DNA from: Alkaliphilus metalliredigens QYMF
GTDB taxonomy: Bacteria; Bacillota; Clostridia; Peptostreptococcales; Natronincolaceae
NCBI RefSeq assembly: GCF_000016985.1
Contig: NC_009633.1
Location: forward strand, 1-64,000
Length of the DNA: 64,000 nt
Reading direction: 5' to 3'
The position numbers were made by a program, and so were the translations under genes. How positions within the stretch are numbered: position 1 is the first letter of the stretch; each line of letters begins with the position of its first letter. Shown piece after piece: positions 28,770 through 38,948 of this stretch. The notes beneath the pieces were generated by a model that ran no database searches, had not been told where the DNA came from, and saw nothing but the letters and a program-made list of their open reading frames with translations.

Positions 28770-30332
28770 GTGAAAGTCATAAACAATACAATTATGAAAA
28801 ACAAGTGTGATGTACTCGTTATTGGTTCAGGTGTAGCAGGCTTGTTCACTGCTTTAAATATCGACCCGTCATATACTGTACATGTCATAACAAAAAATCA
28901 ATTAAGTAAAAGCAATAGCACTTTAGCACAAGGCGGCATTGTCTCTTGTGTTGATTCTAAAATACATTACGAAGATACGATGAAGGCTGGATGCTACTAT
29001 AACAATAAAGAAGCAGTAAATTTACTTGGACGTAAAGGATACCAAATGATTCAACAATTAATTGAATATGGAGTGATGTTTGATCGGAATAACAGTGGTG
29101 GACTAAAAATGACTCGGGAAGGTGGACATACACAATTTCAAGTGGCCCATTGTAAAGATGAAACTGGAAAAGAAATTATGAGGGCTTTATCTGATACAGT
29201 AAGTAAAAAAAATAATATTAAAGTAAGAGAAAAGGTTTTTGCTTTGGACACAATTGTAAAAGATGGAATTGTTCATGGCGTAGATGTGCTTGTATCTGGT
29301 AAGAGGGAAGTATATGAAAGTAAAATAACTGTCTTAGCTACAGGGGGAATTGGAGATTTATATGAGAGTACAACTAATGAAAGGGCTAGTACGGGAGACG
29401 GCATAGCAATAGCTTATAGGGCTGGAGCTAATATAAAAGATATGGAATTCATTCAATTTCATCCGACAGCATTGTATCATCAATCCAAAGGTAAAAAGCT
29501 ACTGATATCAGAAGCAGTTAGAGGAGAAGGTGGAGTGCTGAAGAATAAATATGGGGAAGCTTTTATGGGAAAATATCATAAAATGAAAGACCTAGCCCCT
29601 AGGGACATTGTAGCCCGATCTATTTTTTATGAAATGCAGAGAACAAAAACCTCCTTTGTTTATTTAGACATAACACATTTGTCTAAAGAATTCATTCAAA
29701 ATCGATTTCCTATGATTTATAGAATGTGTCTATCAGAACAAATTGATATAACAAAGAACTGGATTTCTGTAGCACCGGCAGCGCATTATATTATGGGGGG
29801 AATAGAAACAGATTCTCAGGGAAGAACAACAGTAAAAAACTTATATGCCTGTGGTGAATGCGCGCGAACGGGAGCTCATGGGGCAAATCGATTAGCAAGT
29901 AACTCGTTATTAGAGGGAGTTGTATTTGGAAAACAAGTGGCTGATGATATTAATCAAGCACTCAAACAATTGATCTTTAATGAGGAGTTAGTAGATAATG
30001 AGTGGCCTTTAATTAAAAAGCACACGAATTTGAGTGATGATCATAAGCAGCATTTAGAATTAGGAGCGTTAACTAGAATAGAAGGACGACTTAAACAAAC
30101 AATGAATCAGTATGTATCAATTTCAAGGGATGGAAAAGGATTAATAAAGGCAAGATATGTCATCGATAAGCTTAAGGAAAAATTACAGCAAGAAAGTAAT
30201 AATAATATTAAATACTATGAATTAATCAATCAGTTAACTGTAAGTGAATTGATTATTGAAAGTGCATTTAGAAGAAAAAAAAGTCTTGGAGCACATTATC
30301 GTTTAGATAATGAGATAAATAATCAATCATGA
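28770..30332 (+). CDS. nadB: L-aspartate oxidase NadB
   Basis: NadB is the flavoprotein that oxidises aspartate to iminoaspartate, the NadA substrate. At 520 residues it has the usual length. The FAD-binding start is DVLVIGSGVAGLFTAL. Then come STLAQGGIVS, the block EFIQFHPTALYH and, near the C-terminus, ECARTGAHGANRLASNSLLEG, all of the succinate dehydrogenase/fumarate reductase flavoprotein fold. The start is GTG at 28770 behind AAAGGAAGG. An ATG two bases before it would stop at once. In an anaerobe fumarate is the likely electron acceptor in place of oxygen. Confidence 0.97.
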   Translation: MKVINNTIMKNKCDVLVIGSGVAGLFTALNIDPSYTVHVITKNQLSKSNSTLAQGGIVSCVDSKIHYEDTMKAGCYYNNKEAVNLLGRKGYQMIQQLIEYGVMFDRNNSGGLKMTREGGHTQFQVAHCKDETGKEIMRALSDTVSKKNNIKVREKVFALDTIVKDGIVHGVDVLVSGKREVYESKITVLATGGIGDLYESTTNERASTGDGIAIAYRAGANIKDMEFIQFHPTALYHQSKGKKLLISEAVRGEGGVLKNKYGEAFMGKYHKMKDLAPRDIVARSIFYEMQRTKTSFVYLDITHLSKEFIQNRFPMIYRMCLSEQIDITKNWISVAPAAHYIMGGIETDSQGRTTVKNLYACGECARTGAHGANRLASNSLLEGVVFGKQVADDINQALKQLIFNEELVDNEWPLIKKHTNLSDDHKQHLELGALTRIEGRLKQTMNQYVSISRDGKGLIKARYVIDKLKEKLQQESNNNIKYYELINQLTVSELIIESAFRRKKSLGAHYRLDNEINNQS

Positions 30333-30354
30333 TTTATAGGAGGGAGAGTGTGCA

Positions 30355-31194
30355 ATGTATAATCACTTATTAATAGAAGATATTATCAAAAATGCCCTTA
30401 TTGAAGATATGAACTATGGAGATATAACGACAGATGCGTTAGTAGATGGAGATAAAACTGGGATAGCTATCATTACAGCTAAAGAAGAAGGTGTGATTGC
30501 AGGAACCTCAATAGTGGAAATGGTGTTTAAGTTAGTTGATCAAACGTTATATGTTACCAACTTAAAGCAAGACGGAGAAAAGGTAAATACAGGTGATAAT
30601 ATGATAGAAGTTGATGGGAATATAAAGAGCATTTTAAAAGGAGAGCGTATAGCTTTGAATTTTATGCAAAGAATGTCAGGAATAGCAACAACTGCTAGGG
30701 AATTTGCAGATAGAGTAGAGGGATTTAATACGAAAATAGTAGATACACGAAAAACGACCCCAGGGTTAAGAAGTTTAGAAAAGTATGCTGTGAAGGTAGG
30801 AGGCTGTTATAATCATCGTTTCAATTTATCTGATGCTGTTTTGATTAAAGATAATCACATTAAGGCGGTGGGAGGTATTACAGAGGCAGTCAAAAGATGT
30901 AGAGTACAAATCCCTCATACTGCAAAGATTGAAGTTGAAGTTGAAAGTTTAGAACAACTAGAAGAAGCCATTGAAGTTAAAGCGGACATTATTATGTTAG
31001 ATAATATGACTGTTGAAATGATGAAAGAAGCTGTACAAAGGACTAAGGGAAGAGCACTATTAGAAGCTTCGGGGAATATGACAAAAGAAAAAATAAAAGA
31101 GGTTGCAGCTACAGGTGTTGACTTCATTTCAGTAGGACTCTTAACACACTCTGTTAAGGCTATGGATATTAGCTTAAACATTCAAATGAAATAG
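30355..31194 (+). CDS. nadC: Nicotinate-nucleotide pyrophosphorylase (carboxylating) NadC
   Basis: NadC converts quinolinate and PRPP to nicotinate mononucleotide, the third step of de novo NAD synthesis. The 279 residues show family blocks DMNYGDITTDALV, RIALNFMQRMSGIATTAREF, VDTRKTTPGLRSLEKYAVKVGG, NHRFNLSDAVLIKDNH and IEVEVESLEQLEEA. The ATG at 30355 follows AGGAGGGAG. It is 22 bases downstream of nadB and 10 bases upstream of niaR. Confidence 0.97.
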   Translation: MYNHLLIEDIIKNALIEDMNYGDITTDALVDGDKTGIAIITAKEEGVIAGTSIVEMVFKLVDQTLYVTNLKQDGEKVNTGDNMIEVDGNIKSILKGERIALNFMQRMSGIATTAREFADRVEGFNTKIVDTRKTTPGLRSLEKYAVKVGGCYNHRFNLSDAVLIKDNHIKAVGGITEAVKRCRVQIPHTAKIEVEVESLEQLEEAIEVKADIIMLDNMTVEMMKEAVQRTKGRALLEASGNMTKEKIKEVAATGVDFISVGLLTHSVKAMDISLNIQMK

Positions 31195-31204
31195 AGGTGA
31201 TTAA

Positions 31205-31723
31205 ATGAATACACAGGAGAGAAGAGCAGTAATTGCTAAAAGACTGGAAGAACGCAAAGGGCCCATCAAAGGAACAGAGCTAGCTAAATGGCTACAGGTC
31301 TCTAGACAAGTCATCGTACAGGATATTGCTTTGTTAAGAGCGGAAGGGACTGCGGTGATAGCCACTCCCCAGGGATATGTGATTCTTAAAAGTGATAAAA
31401 AAGGATTAACTAAAACAGTGGTTTCAAAGCATGAAAACTATGAGGAGATGGAAGAAGAATTACAAATTATGATCGATCATGGGGCTAGAGTTGTGGATGT
31501 CATCGTAGAACACCCTTTATATGGTGAGATTAGAGGTATGTTAGACATCAGTTATGGGCAAGAATTAAAAATGTTCATGAAAAAAATTCGCACAGAAAAA
31601 GCGGAGCCTTTATCCTCACTAACCTATGGTATACACATTCATACCCTAGAGGTGCCCAGTGAAGAAAGTTTTAACAAAATGAATCAAGCACTAATGGAAA
31701 AAGGATACTTAATTAATGAATAG
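31205..31723 (+). CDS. niaR: Niacin-responsive transcription repressor NiaR
   Basis: This 172-residue protein has an N-terminal HTH_11 winged helix (residues about 5-60, TELAKWLQVSRQVIVQDIALLR) and a C-terminal 3H domain. The histidines of the 3H domain are visible: His76 (SKHENYEEME), His103 (VEHPLYGEI) and His144/His146 (YGIHIHTLEV). The domain binds a metal and senses nicotinic acid. NiaR represses NAD biosynthesis and niacin uptake genes. Its place in the nad operon and the AGGTG...CACCT operator upstream of nadA fit autoregulation. Start ATG at 31205 behind AGAGGTG. Confidence 0.93.
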   Translation: MNTQERRAVIAKRLEERKGPIKGTELAKWLQVSRQVIVQDIALLRAEGTAVIATPQGYVILKSDKKGLTKTVVSKHENYEEMEEELQIMIDHGARVVDVIVEHPLYGEIRGMLDISYGQELKMFMKKIRTEKAEPLSSLTYGIHIHTLEVPSEESFNKMNQALMEKGYLINE

Positions 31724-31738
31724 AAAAGGGGAAAAAGG

Positions 31739-32788
31739 ATGAAAATCAGAGAAAAGAGTGTTTCATTAAGAGAATATCTGACCCAAGCACTAAATGGCAT
31801 GGCCTTAGGATTGTTTTCTTCTTTAATTATCGGACTTATTTTAAAGCAGATTGGAGAAATATTAAATATCACTGTGTTAATGGAATTTGGGCAAATCGCC
31901 CAGTTTCTAATGGGACCAGCAATTGGAGCTGGGGTGGCTTACGCCATTGGAGCGCCCTCACTTGGTATTTTTGCTTCCCTAATTACAGGGGCAATTGGAG
32001 CGAATACCATCTTTTTAACAGAAGTAGGAGCCTACGGTATTAAAGTAGGAGAACCTGTAGGAGCCTTTGTGGCTGCCTTAATAGGTGCTGAGATAGCAAA
32101 ACTAATTGCTGGAAAAACAAAGGTTGATATTGTGCTGGTACCAGCAGTCACAATTATAGTTGGAGGACTTGCGGGAAACTTTATTGGACCCTGGGTTTCT
32201 GCCATGATGAGTGGGCTAGGGCAGTTGATAAACAATACAACAGAACTACATCCAATTCCAATGGGGATTTTCGTGGCTATTTTAATGGGGATGATTTTAA
32301 CCTTGCCTATCAGTAGTGCCGCACTAGCCATCTCATTAGGGTTAAGTGGTTTGGCTGCAGGGGCTGCAGTTGTTGGATGTGCTACGCAAATGGTTGGTTT
32401 TGCAGTCTCAAGCTATAAGGAAAATGGATTCGGAGGCTTAATTGCCCAAGGACTAGGAACCAGTATGCTACAAGTACCCAATATTATTAGAAACCCCTTG
32501 ATTTGGATTCCACCAATAATTGCAAGTGGGATATTAGGTCCATTGGCAACAACGCTATTTCAGATGGAAAACAATAGTATTGGAGCTGGCATGGGAACCA
32601 GTGGGCTTGTAGGACAATTTGGAACATTTGCTAAAATGGTAACGGAAAATGGGAACCCTGCTTCCACTGTTTTAATAAAAATGGGCATATTACATTTCAT
32701 TTTACCAGCTATTATAACCTTGGTAATTGCAAAATATATGAGACAAAAAGGTTGGATTAAACCAGGGGATATGAAATTAAATCAATAA
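31739..32788 (+). CDS. PTS EIIC-like integral membrane protein; candidate vitamin-precursor transporter
   Basis: This 349-residue, very hydrophobic protein has about nine or ten membrane segments and many Gly-rich stretches (GPAIGAGVAYAIGAPSLG, NFIGPWVSAMMSG). I place it in the stand-alone PTS_EIIC_2-type membrane family. These proteins resemble the EIIC channel of sugar phosphotransferase systems but come without EIIA or EIIB partners. No phosphorylation site domain is seen. It starts 15 bases after niaR, so it is co-transcribed with it under the NiaR-type operator. Transport of nicotinate or a related compound is my inference from this context. A terminator follows. Confidence 0.72.
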   Translation: MKIREKSVSLREYLTQALNGMALGLFSSLIIGLILKQIGEILNITVLMEFGQIAQFLMGPAIGAGVAYAIGAPSLGIFASLITGAIGANTIFLTEVGAYGIKVGEPVGAFVAALIGAEIAKLIAGKTKVDIVLVPAVTIIVGGLAGNFIGPWVSAMMSGLGQLINNTTELHPIPMGIFVAILMGMILTLPISSAALAISLGLSGLAAGAAVVGCATQMVGFAVSSYKENGFGGLIAQGLGTSMLQVPNIIRNPLIWIPPIIASGILGPLATTLFQMENNSIGAGMGTSGLVGQFGTFAKMVTENGNPASTVLIKMGILHFILPAIITLVIAKYMRQKGWIKPGDMKLNQ

Positions 32789-32803
32789 ATTGTAAAAAAT
32801 GTG

Positions 32804-32845
32804 ATCCAGTAGTATAATAGTAACGAACACATTACTGGATTTTTT
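32804..32845 (+). terminator. Terminator of the nad-niaR operon
   Basis: Stem ATCCAGTA/TACTGGAT (32804-32811 and 32833-32840) with a 21-base loop is followed by a T-run. Confidence 0.75.
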
Positions 32846-32890
32846 AGGCATCATACTGGTCAGTTATTTTATTGAAGATGTTTAAGTCCA

Positions 32891-35689
32891 ATGTCAGAGG
32901 AGGAAAAAGAATTGAAAAACCGAAAAAAAGTGATCATTGGACTGGGAATATTTATATTTATATTTCTATTTGGATTTCTTTCAGAGATCCTAAGTTTTAT
33001 TACTGATTATCAGTGGTTTCAAGAGTTAGGATATGAAAGTGTCTTTTTGACTAAACTAAAGACTCAGTTACAAATAGGTATTCCATTGTTTATCGTTGGA
33101 ACAATCCTATACTATTTATATTTAATAGGACTAAAGAAGGAATATTATAAACAAATCAAATCCTATCATATGGATATTAGTGAAAAAAGAGTTAATCAAA
33201 TTTTAATTCTTCCAGCGTTTGTTTTTGGTTTAATGACCAGTACATCGGTGGCGGGAAGCTTGTGGTTTGATATACTACTTTATGCTAATGCAAAGCCTTT
33301 TAACCTTACAGATCCACTCTTTAATAATGACATCACGTACTATTTGCTAGAGCTTCCATTTTTAAAACAATTACTCAATACAGTGACTAGCATTTTATTT
33401 CTAATGGTGATCATTACTGTTATTTTTTATGTTATCATGTTCTTGATAAGAAGACCTACTCTATATGAGGTCAAAGCAGACCTGCAATGGAACAGTAATT
33501 TTTTTGTAAGCTTATTACAAATTGCACTAAAACAATTTGCAGCCTTAGGGGTTATCTTTTTCTTAGTATTAGCAGCCAGGTACTACCTTGGGGTATATGA
33601 CCTTCTCTATTCAACTAGAGGTGTTGTTTATGGAGCCAGCTATACAGATACCCATGTCACTTTATGGGTTTATCGAGCTCAAATTTTAGCAAGCCTCTTA
33701 TCAGCTACAGGAGTCGTGTATGCATACGTTAAAAGAAACCCTAAGCTTTTATTAATCGCACCAATCAGTATTATCGCCGTAGGAATCCTAGGAAATGTGA
33801 TTTCTTTAGGAGTACAAAACTTTATTGTTTCTCCCAATGAAATTGCCAGAGAACTTCCTTATATTGAACATAATCTGAGCTATACCCGAAGGGCCTATGG
33901 GATCGGAGAAATCCAGGAAACAGACTTTCCCTATGATACTGAATTAACCCGGGAGGATATTGAAAACAATCAAGAAATCATTGATAATATTCGTATTAAT
34001 GACTATAGACCCGCTCTAGAAGTATACAATCAGATACAGGCCTTTCGACCCTATTATCGGTTTGTAGATGTAGACATTGATCGCTATTGGGTCAATGGAG
34101 AATATAGACAGGTATTTATAGCCCCTCGAGAATTAGACCAGAGGGAGCTTAGTGACAACGCACAGACGTGGATCAATCAAACATTAAAGTATACCCACGG
34201 GTATGGCGTGGCCCTGTCTCCTGTTAATGAAGTAACCAGTGGTGGGCAGCCTGTTCTTTGGATGCGAAACTTTCCACTAGTAAGTTCAGTTGACATTGAA
34301 GTGACAAGACCTGAAATTTACTTTGGAGAGCTAACAGATCAATATATAATTGTGAATACAAAGGAGAAGGAGTTTGACTATCCCCTTGACAATGACAATG
34401 CAGAAACCTTATATGAGGGAACAGCAGGAGTGCCATTGAAGGGAGTCAATCGACTGCTATATTCATGGAGGCAAGGGACACTGAAAATGCTTCTATCTGG
34501 TAACATTACAAGTGAAAGTCGTATTGTATTTGATCGAAATATCGTAACCAGAATGAATAAAATTGCACCATTCATTACCTACGATGAAGATCCATACATA
34601 GTTATTAATGAAGGGAAATTGTATTGGATGATCGATGGCTATACCATCTCAGGAAATTTTCCCTATGCAGAACCCTATATGGCAGGAAACAATAATTATA
34701 TCCGTAATTCTGTTAAGGTTGTGATAGATGCCTATAATGGAACAGTGGATTATTATATCTCCGATGAAGAGGATCCAATTATATTAACATATCAAGCCAT
34801 TTTTCCAGATTTATTTAAACCTTTAGATGACATGCCAGAAGGATTAAAAGCACATATACGTTATCCACAAGTGTTATTTGACATTCAGTCAGAGGTCTAT
34901 GCTACTTATCATATGAATAATCCTCGGGTATTCTATAATAAGGAAGATCTATGGCGAATTGCAAGAGAAAAATATGATCAAAACGAGCAAACAATTGAGT
35001 CACAATATATGATGATGAAGCTTCCTGGTGAGGAAAGTGAAGAGTTTGTGATATCGGTTCCGTACACACCAATACGCTTAGACAATATGCGGGCACTTTT
35101 GGTAGCAAGAAATGATGGGGAACAATACGGAGAGCTAATCGCCTATCGTATGCCGAAGGATCAAAATGTATATGGACCTAAGCAAATTGAAGATCGAATT
35201 GACCAAAACACAACAATTTCCCAAAACCTAAGTCTATGGGGCGAGGGCGGATCCTCGGTAATTAGAGGAAATCTACTTGTGGTTCCCATTGAAAATTCAC
35301 TATTATATGTAGAACCCCTCTATATTCGGGCAACAAGTGGGACCAGTCTTCCAGAAGTGAAAATGGTCATTGTCTCATTTGGTGATCAAATAGTGATGGA
35401 GCCAACGTTAGAGGAAGCCTTGAATCGAATCTTTGGAGCTAGAGTAGAAGAAATAAGAGAAGAGATCCAAGAGGAAGTTGAAGGGGACACTGATGGAGAA
35501 ACCATAACAGAAGAAATAACAGAAGGACTTGGTGAGGCCAGTCAACTTATTAGAAGGGCTTCAGAAGTCTTTGATAGGGCACAGGAAGCCTCAAGACAAG
35601 GAAACTGGTCAGCCTATGGAGATGCATTAGAAGAGTTAGAACAGGTGCTAAGACAGCTTCAGGAAACAACACAGGTTTTGGAGAACTAA
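32891..35689 (+). CDS. UPF0182 family large membrane protein
   Basis: This 932-residue protein belongs to the conserved, uncharacterised UPF0182 family. The N-terminal third has about seven membrane segments, starting near residues 14-35 and with loops such as FITDYQWFQELGYESVFLTKL. From about residue 320 follows a long extracytoplasmic part (NEIARELPYIEHNLSYTRRAYG, YSWRQGTLKMLLSGNI, NPRVFYNKEDLWRIAREKY). The last 80 residues are acidic and probably coiled-coil (EEIQEEVEGDTDGE, then ASQLIRRASEVFDRAQEA). The gene stands alone between two terminators. The ribosome-binding site AGAGGAGG overlaps the first codons of the frame at 32891. The next likely initiators are further inside, so the exact start is uncertain. 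Confidence 0.9.
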   Translation: MSEEEKELKNRKKVIIGLGIFIFIFLFGFLSEILSFITDYQWFQELGYESVFLTKLKTQLQIGIPLFIVGTILYYLYLIGLKKEYYKQIKSYHMDISEKRVNQILILPAFVFGLMTSTSVAGSLWFDILLYANAKPFNLTDPLFNNDITYYLLELPFLKQLLNTVTSILFLMVIITVIFYVIMFLIRRPTLYEVKADLQWNSNFFVSLLQIALKQFAALGVIFFLVLAARYYLGVYDLLYSTRGVVYGASYTDTHVTLWVYRAQILASLLSATGVVYAYVKRNPKLLLIAPISIIAVGILGNVISLGVQNFIVSPNEIARELPYIEHNLSYTRRAYGIGEIQETDFPYDTELTREDIENNQEIIDNIRINDYRPALEVYNQIQAFRPYYRFVDVDIDRYWVNGEYRQVFIAPRELDQRELSDNAQTWINQTLKYTHGYGVALSPVNEVTSGGQPVLWMRNFPLVSSVDIEVTRPEIYFGELTDQYIIVNTKEKEFDYPLDNDNAETLYEGTAGVPLKGVNRLLYSWRQGTLKMLLSGNITSESRIVFDRNIVTRMNKIAPFITYDEDPYIVINEGKLYWMIDGYTISGNFPYAEPYMAGNNNYIRNSVKVVIDAYNGTVDYYISDEEDPIILTYQAIFPDLFKPLDDMPEGLKAHIRYPQVLFDIQSEVYATYHMNNPRVFYNKEDLWRIAREKYDQNEQTIESQYMMMKLPGEESEEFVISVPYTPIRLDNMRALLVARNDGEQYGELIAYRMPKDQNVYGPKQIEDRIDQNTTISQNLSLWGEGGSSVIRGNLLVVPIENSLLYVEPLYIRATSGTSLPEVKMVIVSFGDQIVMEPTLEEALNRIFGARVEEIREEIQEEVEGDTDGETITEEITEGLGEASQLIRRASEVFDRAQEASRQGNWSAYGDALEELEQVLRQLQETTQVLEN

Positions 35690-35725
35690 AGGCTTAATCC
35701 ATAAAGAACGATGATTTCATATACT

Positions 35726-35772
35726 AAAAAGACAACTTCTTAAGATGTTTTCCTAAGAAGTTGTCTTTTTTC
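35726..35772 (+). terminator. Bidirectional terminator between UPF0182 gene and the minus-strand small gene
   Basis: AAAGACAACTTCTTA pairs with TAAGAAGTTGTCTTT around an 11-base loop, with A-rich and T-rich flanks on the two sides. It can stop transcripts from both directions. The last codons of the minus-strand gene lie inside the hairpin. Confidence 0.88.
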
Positions 35773-35959
35773 TATTTCTAAATTCCTTGAGTTCATCCAA
35801 GGACATTTTATCTAGTTCATAAGATTTTTCTGCAAATGCTTTGCGTGTGATAATATCATTTTCAATGAGAAGCTCAATAAGTGTGGCAATGGCCAATGTA
35901 TTACGATAATCTACTTCTTTGAGATTACTCAACTGATTAACAATGTCTATCTGTTTCAT
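35753..35959 (-). CDS. Small hypothetical protein, 68 residues
   Basis: Not a family I can name. It reads MKQIDIVNQLSNLKEVDYRN, then a Leu/Ile-rich helix (TLAIATLIELLIENDIITRKAF) and a basic end KEFRNRKKTTS. It is probably an all-helical cytoplasmic protein. A GAGGGG ribosome-binding site lies eight bases before the ATG (minus strand). Its 3' end is shared with the bidirectional terminator, which supports it as a real gene. It is divergent from serS, with a pair of DnaA boxes in the gap between. Confidence 0.7.
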   Translation of the reverse strand: MKQIDIVNQLSNLKEVDYRNTLAIATLIELLIENDIITRKAFAEKSYELDKMSLDELKEFRNRKKTTS

Positions 35960-36090
35960 AATTGATTCCCCCTCATATATAAATAATTACATCAACACAA
36001 CTCAAACTTTAAATAAGCAATTTCCTCACTTAATTAAATCATTGCCTTTTTGTGGAGATATATACAGAAAGTGCATAAAGAAAGCCTAAT

Positions 36091-36127
36091 TGTGGATAAA
36101 AAATAGAAATGAAAAAACTTATCCACA
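36091..36127. promoter_or_regulatory. Pair of inverted perfect DnaA boxes
   Basis: TGTGGATAA (36091-36099, minus-strand TTATCCACA) and TTATCCACA (36119-36127) face away from each other with 19 bases between. They lie in the divergent gap between a small minus-strand gene and the serS promoter. They are the only perfect DnaA boxes I saw outside oriC in this window. Confidence 0.8.
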
Positions 36128-36188
36128 AAACCAATCAAAACAACATACATATTTTTTAGTAAATGAATTATAATAAGCAATAATAATA

Positions 36189-36217
36189 TTGTAATGTAAT
36201 GAAAATTATGGTACAAT
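36189..36217 (+). promoter_or_regulatory. Promoter of serS
   Basis: TTGTAA (36189-36194), a 17-base spacer and TACAAT (36212-36217) stand just upstream of the T-box leader. Confidence 0.7.
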
Positions 36218-36239
36218 ACATTTCAACTAAAGATATTTA

Positions 36240-36474
36240 AAGGCGAGGAAGAGAAATAGTAAATTGAGGAACTTCTTAAGAGAGTCGGTGGGTGGTGTGA
36301 ACCGATGAAGTGACCAGTTGAATCCATCTCAGAGCCATTGGCTGAATGAAAGTAGGTCAATTCGGAGGCATCCGTTATCATGTATGGAGATGATTAGTAA
36401 TTAGCTAGCTAATAACTAGGGTGGCAACGCGGAAGGATAGCTTTCGTCCCTTATATGGGATGAGGGTTTTTTTT
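36240..36474 (+). promoter_or_regulatory. T-box leader (tRNA-Ser-sensing) of serS
   Basis: The leader has the conserved T-box sequence AGGGTGGCAACGCGG (36418-36432). A terminator hairpin, CGTCCC/GGGATGAGG, and eight T follow. Stem I, with AGAGAGTCGGTGG and GTGTGAACCGATGAAG, begins near 36280. A TCC in GAATCCATCTC (about 36323) is the probable specifier codon for serine. Uncharged tRNA-Ser binding would favour the antiterminator and allow serS transcription. Confidence 0.92.
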
Positions 36475-36508
36475 GTGTATAAAAAAGTATTTATAGAAAT
36501 TCAAATAA

Positions 36509-37807
<1,299 letters not shown>

Positions 37808-37886
37808 ATGGGGTTAGAGGTTAAAGGAGACTTAATGTAGAGGTATGTAAGGAATAAATGTAAAATAAAAAGAAATAGATTTAAAG

Positions 37887-37924
37887 AAAGAGAAGCTGAT
37901 CATAAAATAGCTTCTCTTTTTTTC
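37887..37924 (+). terminator. Terminator after serS
   Basis: Stem AAGAGAAGCT/AGCTTCTCTT (37888-37897 and 37909-37918) with an 11-base loop is followed by a T-run. Confidence 0.88.
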
Positions 37925-38017
37925 CCAATATATTCAATATACTTAATTGACAAAAGGATGTTAGAAAAATAAAATGATGGTATAAGTAAAAAGAAAGCTA
38001 AAAAAAGGAGCATGCAT

Positions 38018-38752
38018 ATGCCATTTAATGTTTGTGATCAAAATGGAAAACATATCGGTATTTTATATGAGAGATGCCCAGAGTATTCATTAGGAAGAAA
38101 GTTCTCTTTGGTTTGCTTAACTGAGCTAACTACTGAAAAAATTAATATTAATTTTCATGGAATTAAGGATTATCTAGCCAGGCGATATGACCTTAAGACT
38201 GTATTTGGAAAAATCAAAGAAGAAAAGCTCCAAGAAAAATTAGAGGAAGAATGGAGAGAATATTACAGTGAATATGGTGCTTATGATGAAGTGTTTTTAT
38301 TAAAAATACATCTTTCAAATCATCAAGGGGAAATTAGTCATCTAATTGAAATAGAAGAACAATCTGTTCAAGGTTATATTTTATTAAATAGAGAAAATGT
38401 AATTTTCCACAATAAAGAGACGATTATAATTAAGAATGAGTTAGATTTTATCCAGCCTGAAAAAGAAATATTAGGGAAGAAACCTCTTTATACTAAAGTG
38501 GTGGATTATCCTGTGATATCAATGGGGGTCATGGGGTTAGGGGAAGGTCTTTTATTAGGTGCAAACTTATCTGACTTTGGAGGAAGAAATCATATACATA
38601 ACACAAAATTAAAGCTTATGGTAGGAAATGATATCCATCAGTTAGAATTGCCTATGCAAATCAATGCTAAAAGAGGGATGACGATACTCTTTTATTTGGA
38701 GGGCCAGAAAATTAAGCACATGGTTTGTGACGAAAGGATTTATACTTTCTAA
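38018..38752 (+). CDS. Hypothetical protein, 244 residues
   Basis: I do not recognise a family. Two ATGs compete. The one at 38018 (MPFNVCDQNGKHIGILYE) is seven bases from AAAGGAG, while the one at 38012 is too close. The protein is soluble. A charged helix KIKEEKLQEKLEEEWREYYSEYG (about residues 68-90) is followed by a mostly beta-type region. A Gly-rich stretch, GVMGLGEGLLLGANLSDFGGRNH, lies near residue 175. Nothing in the sequence shows a catalytic motif. It sits alone between the serS terminator and tRNA-Arg. Confidence 0.65.
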   Translation: MPFNVCDQNGKHIGILYERCPEYSLGRKFSLVCLTELTTEKININFHGIKDYLARRYDLKTVFGKIKEEKLQEKLEEEWREYYSEYGAYDEVFLLKIHLSNHQGEISHLIEIEEQSVQGYILLNRENVIFHNKETIIIKNELDFIQPEKEILGKKPLYTKVVDYPVISMGVMGLGEGLLLGANLSDFGGRNHIHNTKLKLMVGNDIHQLELPMQINAKRGMTILFYLEGQKIKHMVCDERIYTF

Positions 38753-38851
38753 CTTAAGTAGTAAATCAAGGAACTGTATACTTTATTTACTAATTGATTT
38801 TTTACTCAATATATGCTAAACTAACTTTTGTACCTTAAATAGAAGAACACT

Positions 38852-38928
38852 GCACCTATAGCTCAGTAGGATAGAGCAACGGTTTCCTAAACCGTGTGCC
38901 GGAGGTTCGAATCCTCCTAGGTGCACCA
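38852..38928 (+). tRNA. tRNA-Arg (anticodon CCT)
   Basis: A 77-base cloverleaf with acceptor arm GCACCTA/TAGGTGC, anticodon stem ACGGT/ACCGT around TTCCTAA, T arm GGAGGTTCGAATCCTCC and encoded CCA. Anticodon CCT reads AGG codons. It lies 20 bases upstream of tadA. Confidence 0.96.
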
Positions 38929-38948
38929 AATCATTGGAGGCTGTCATA

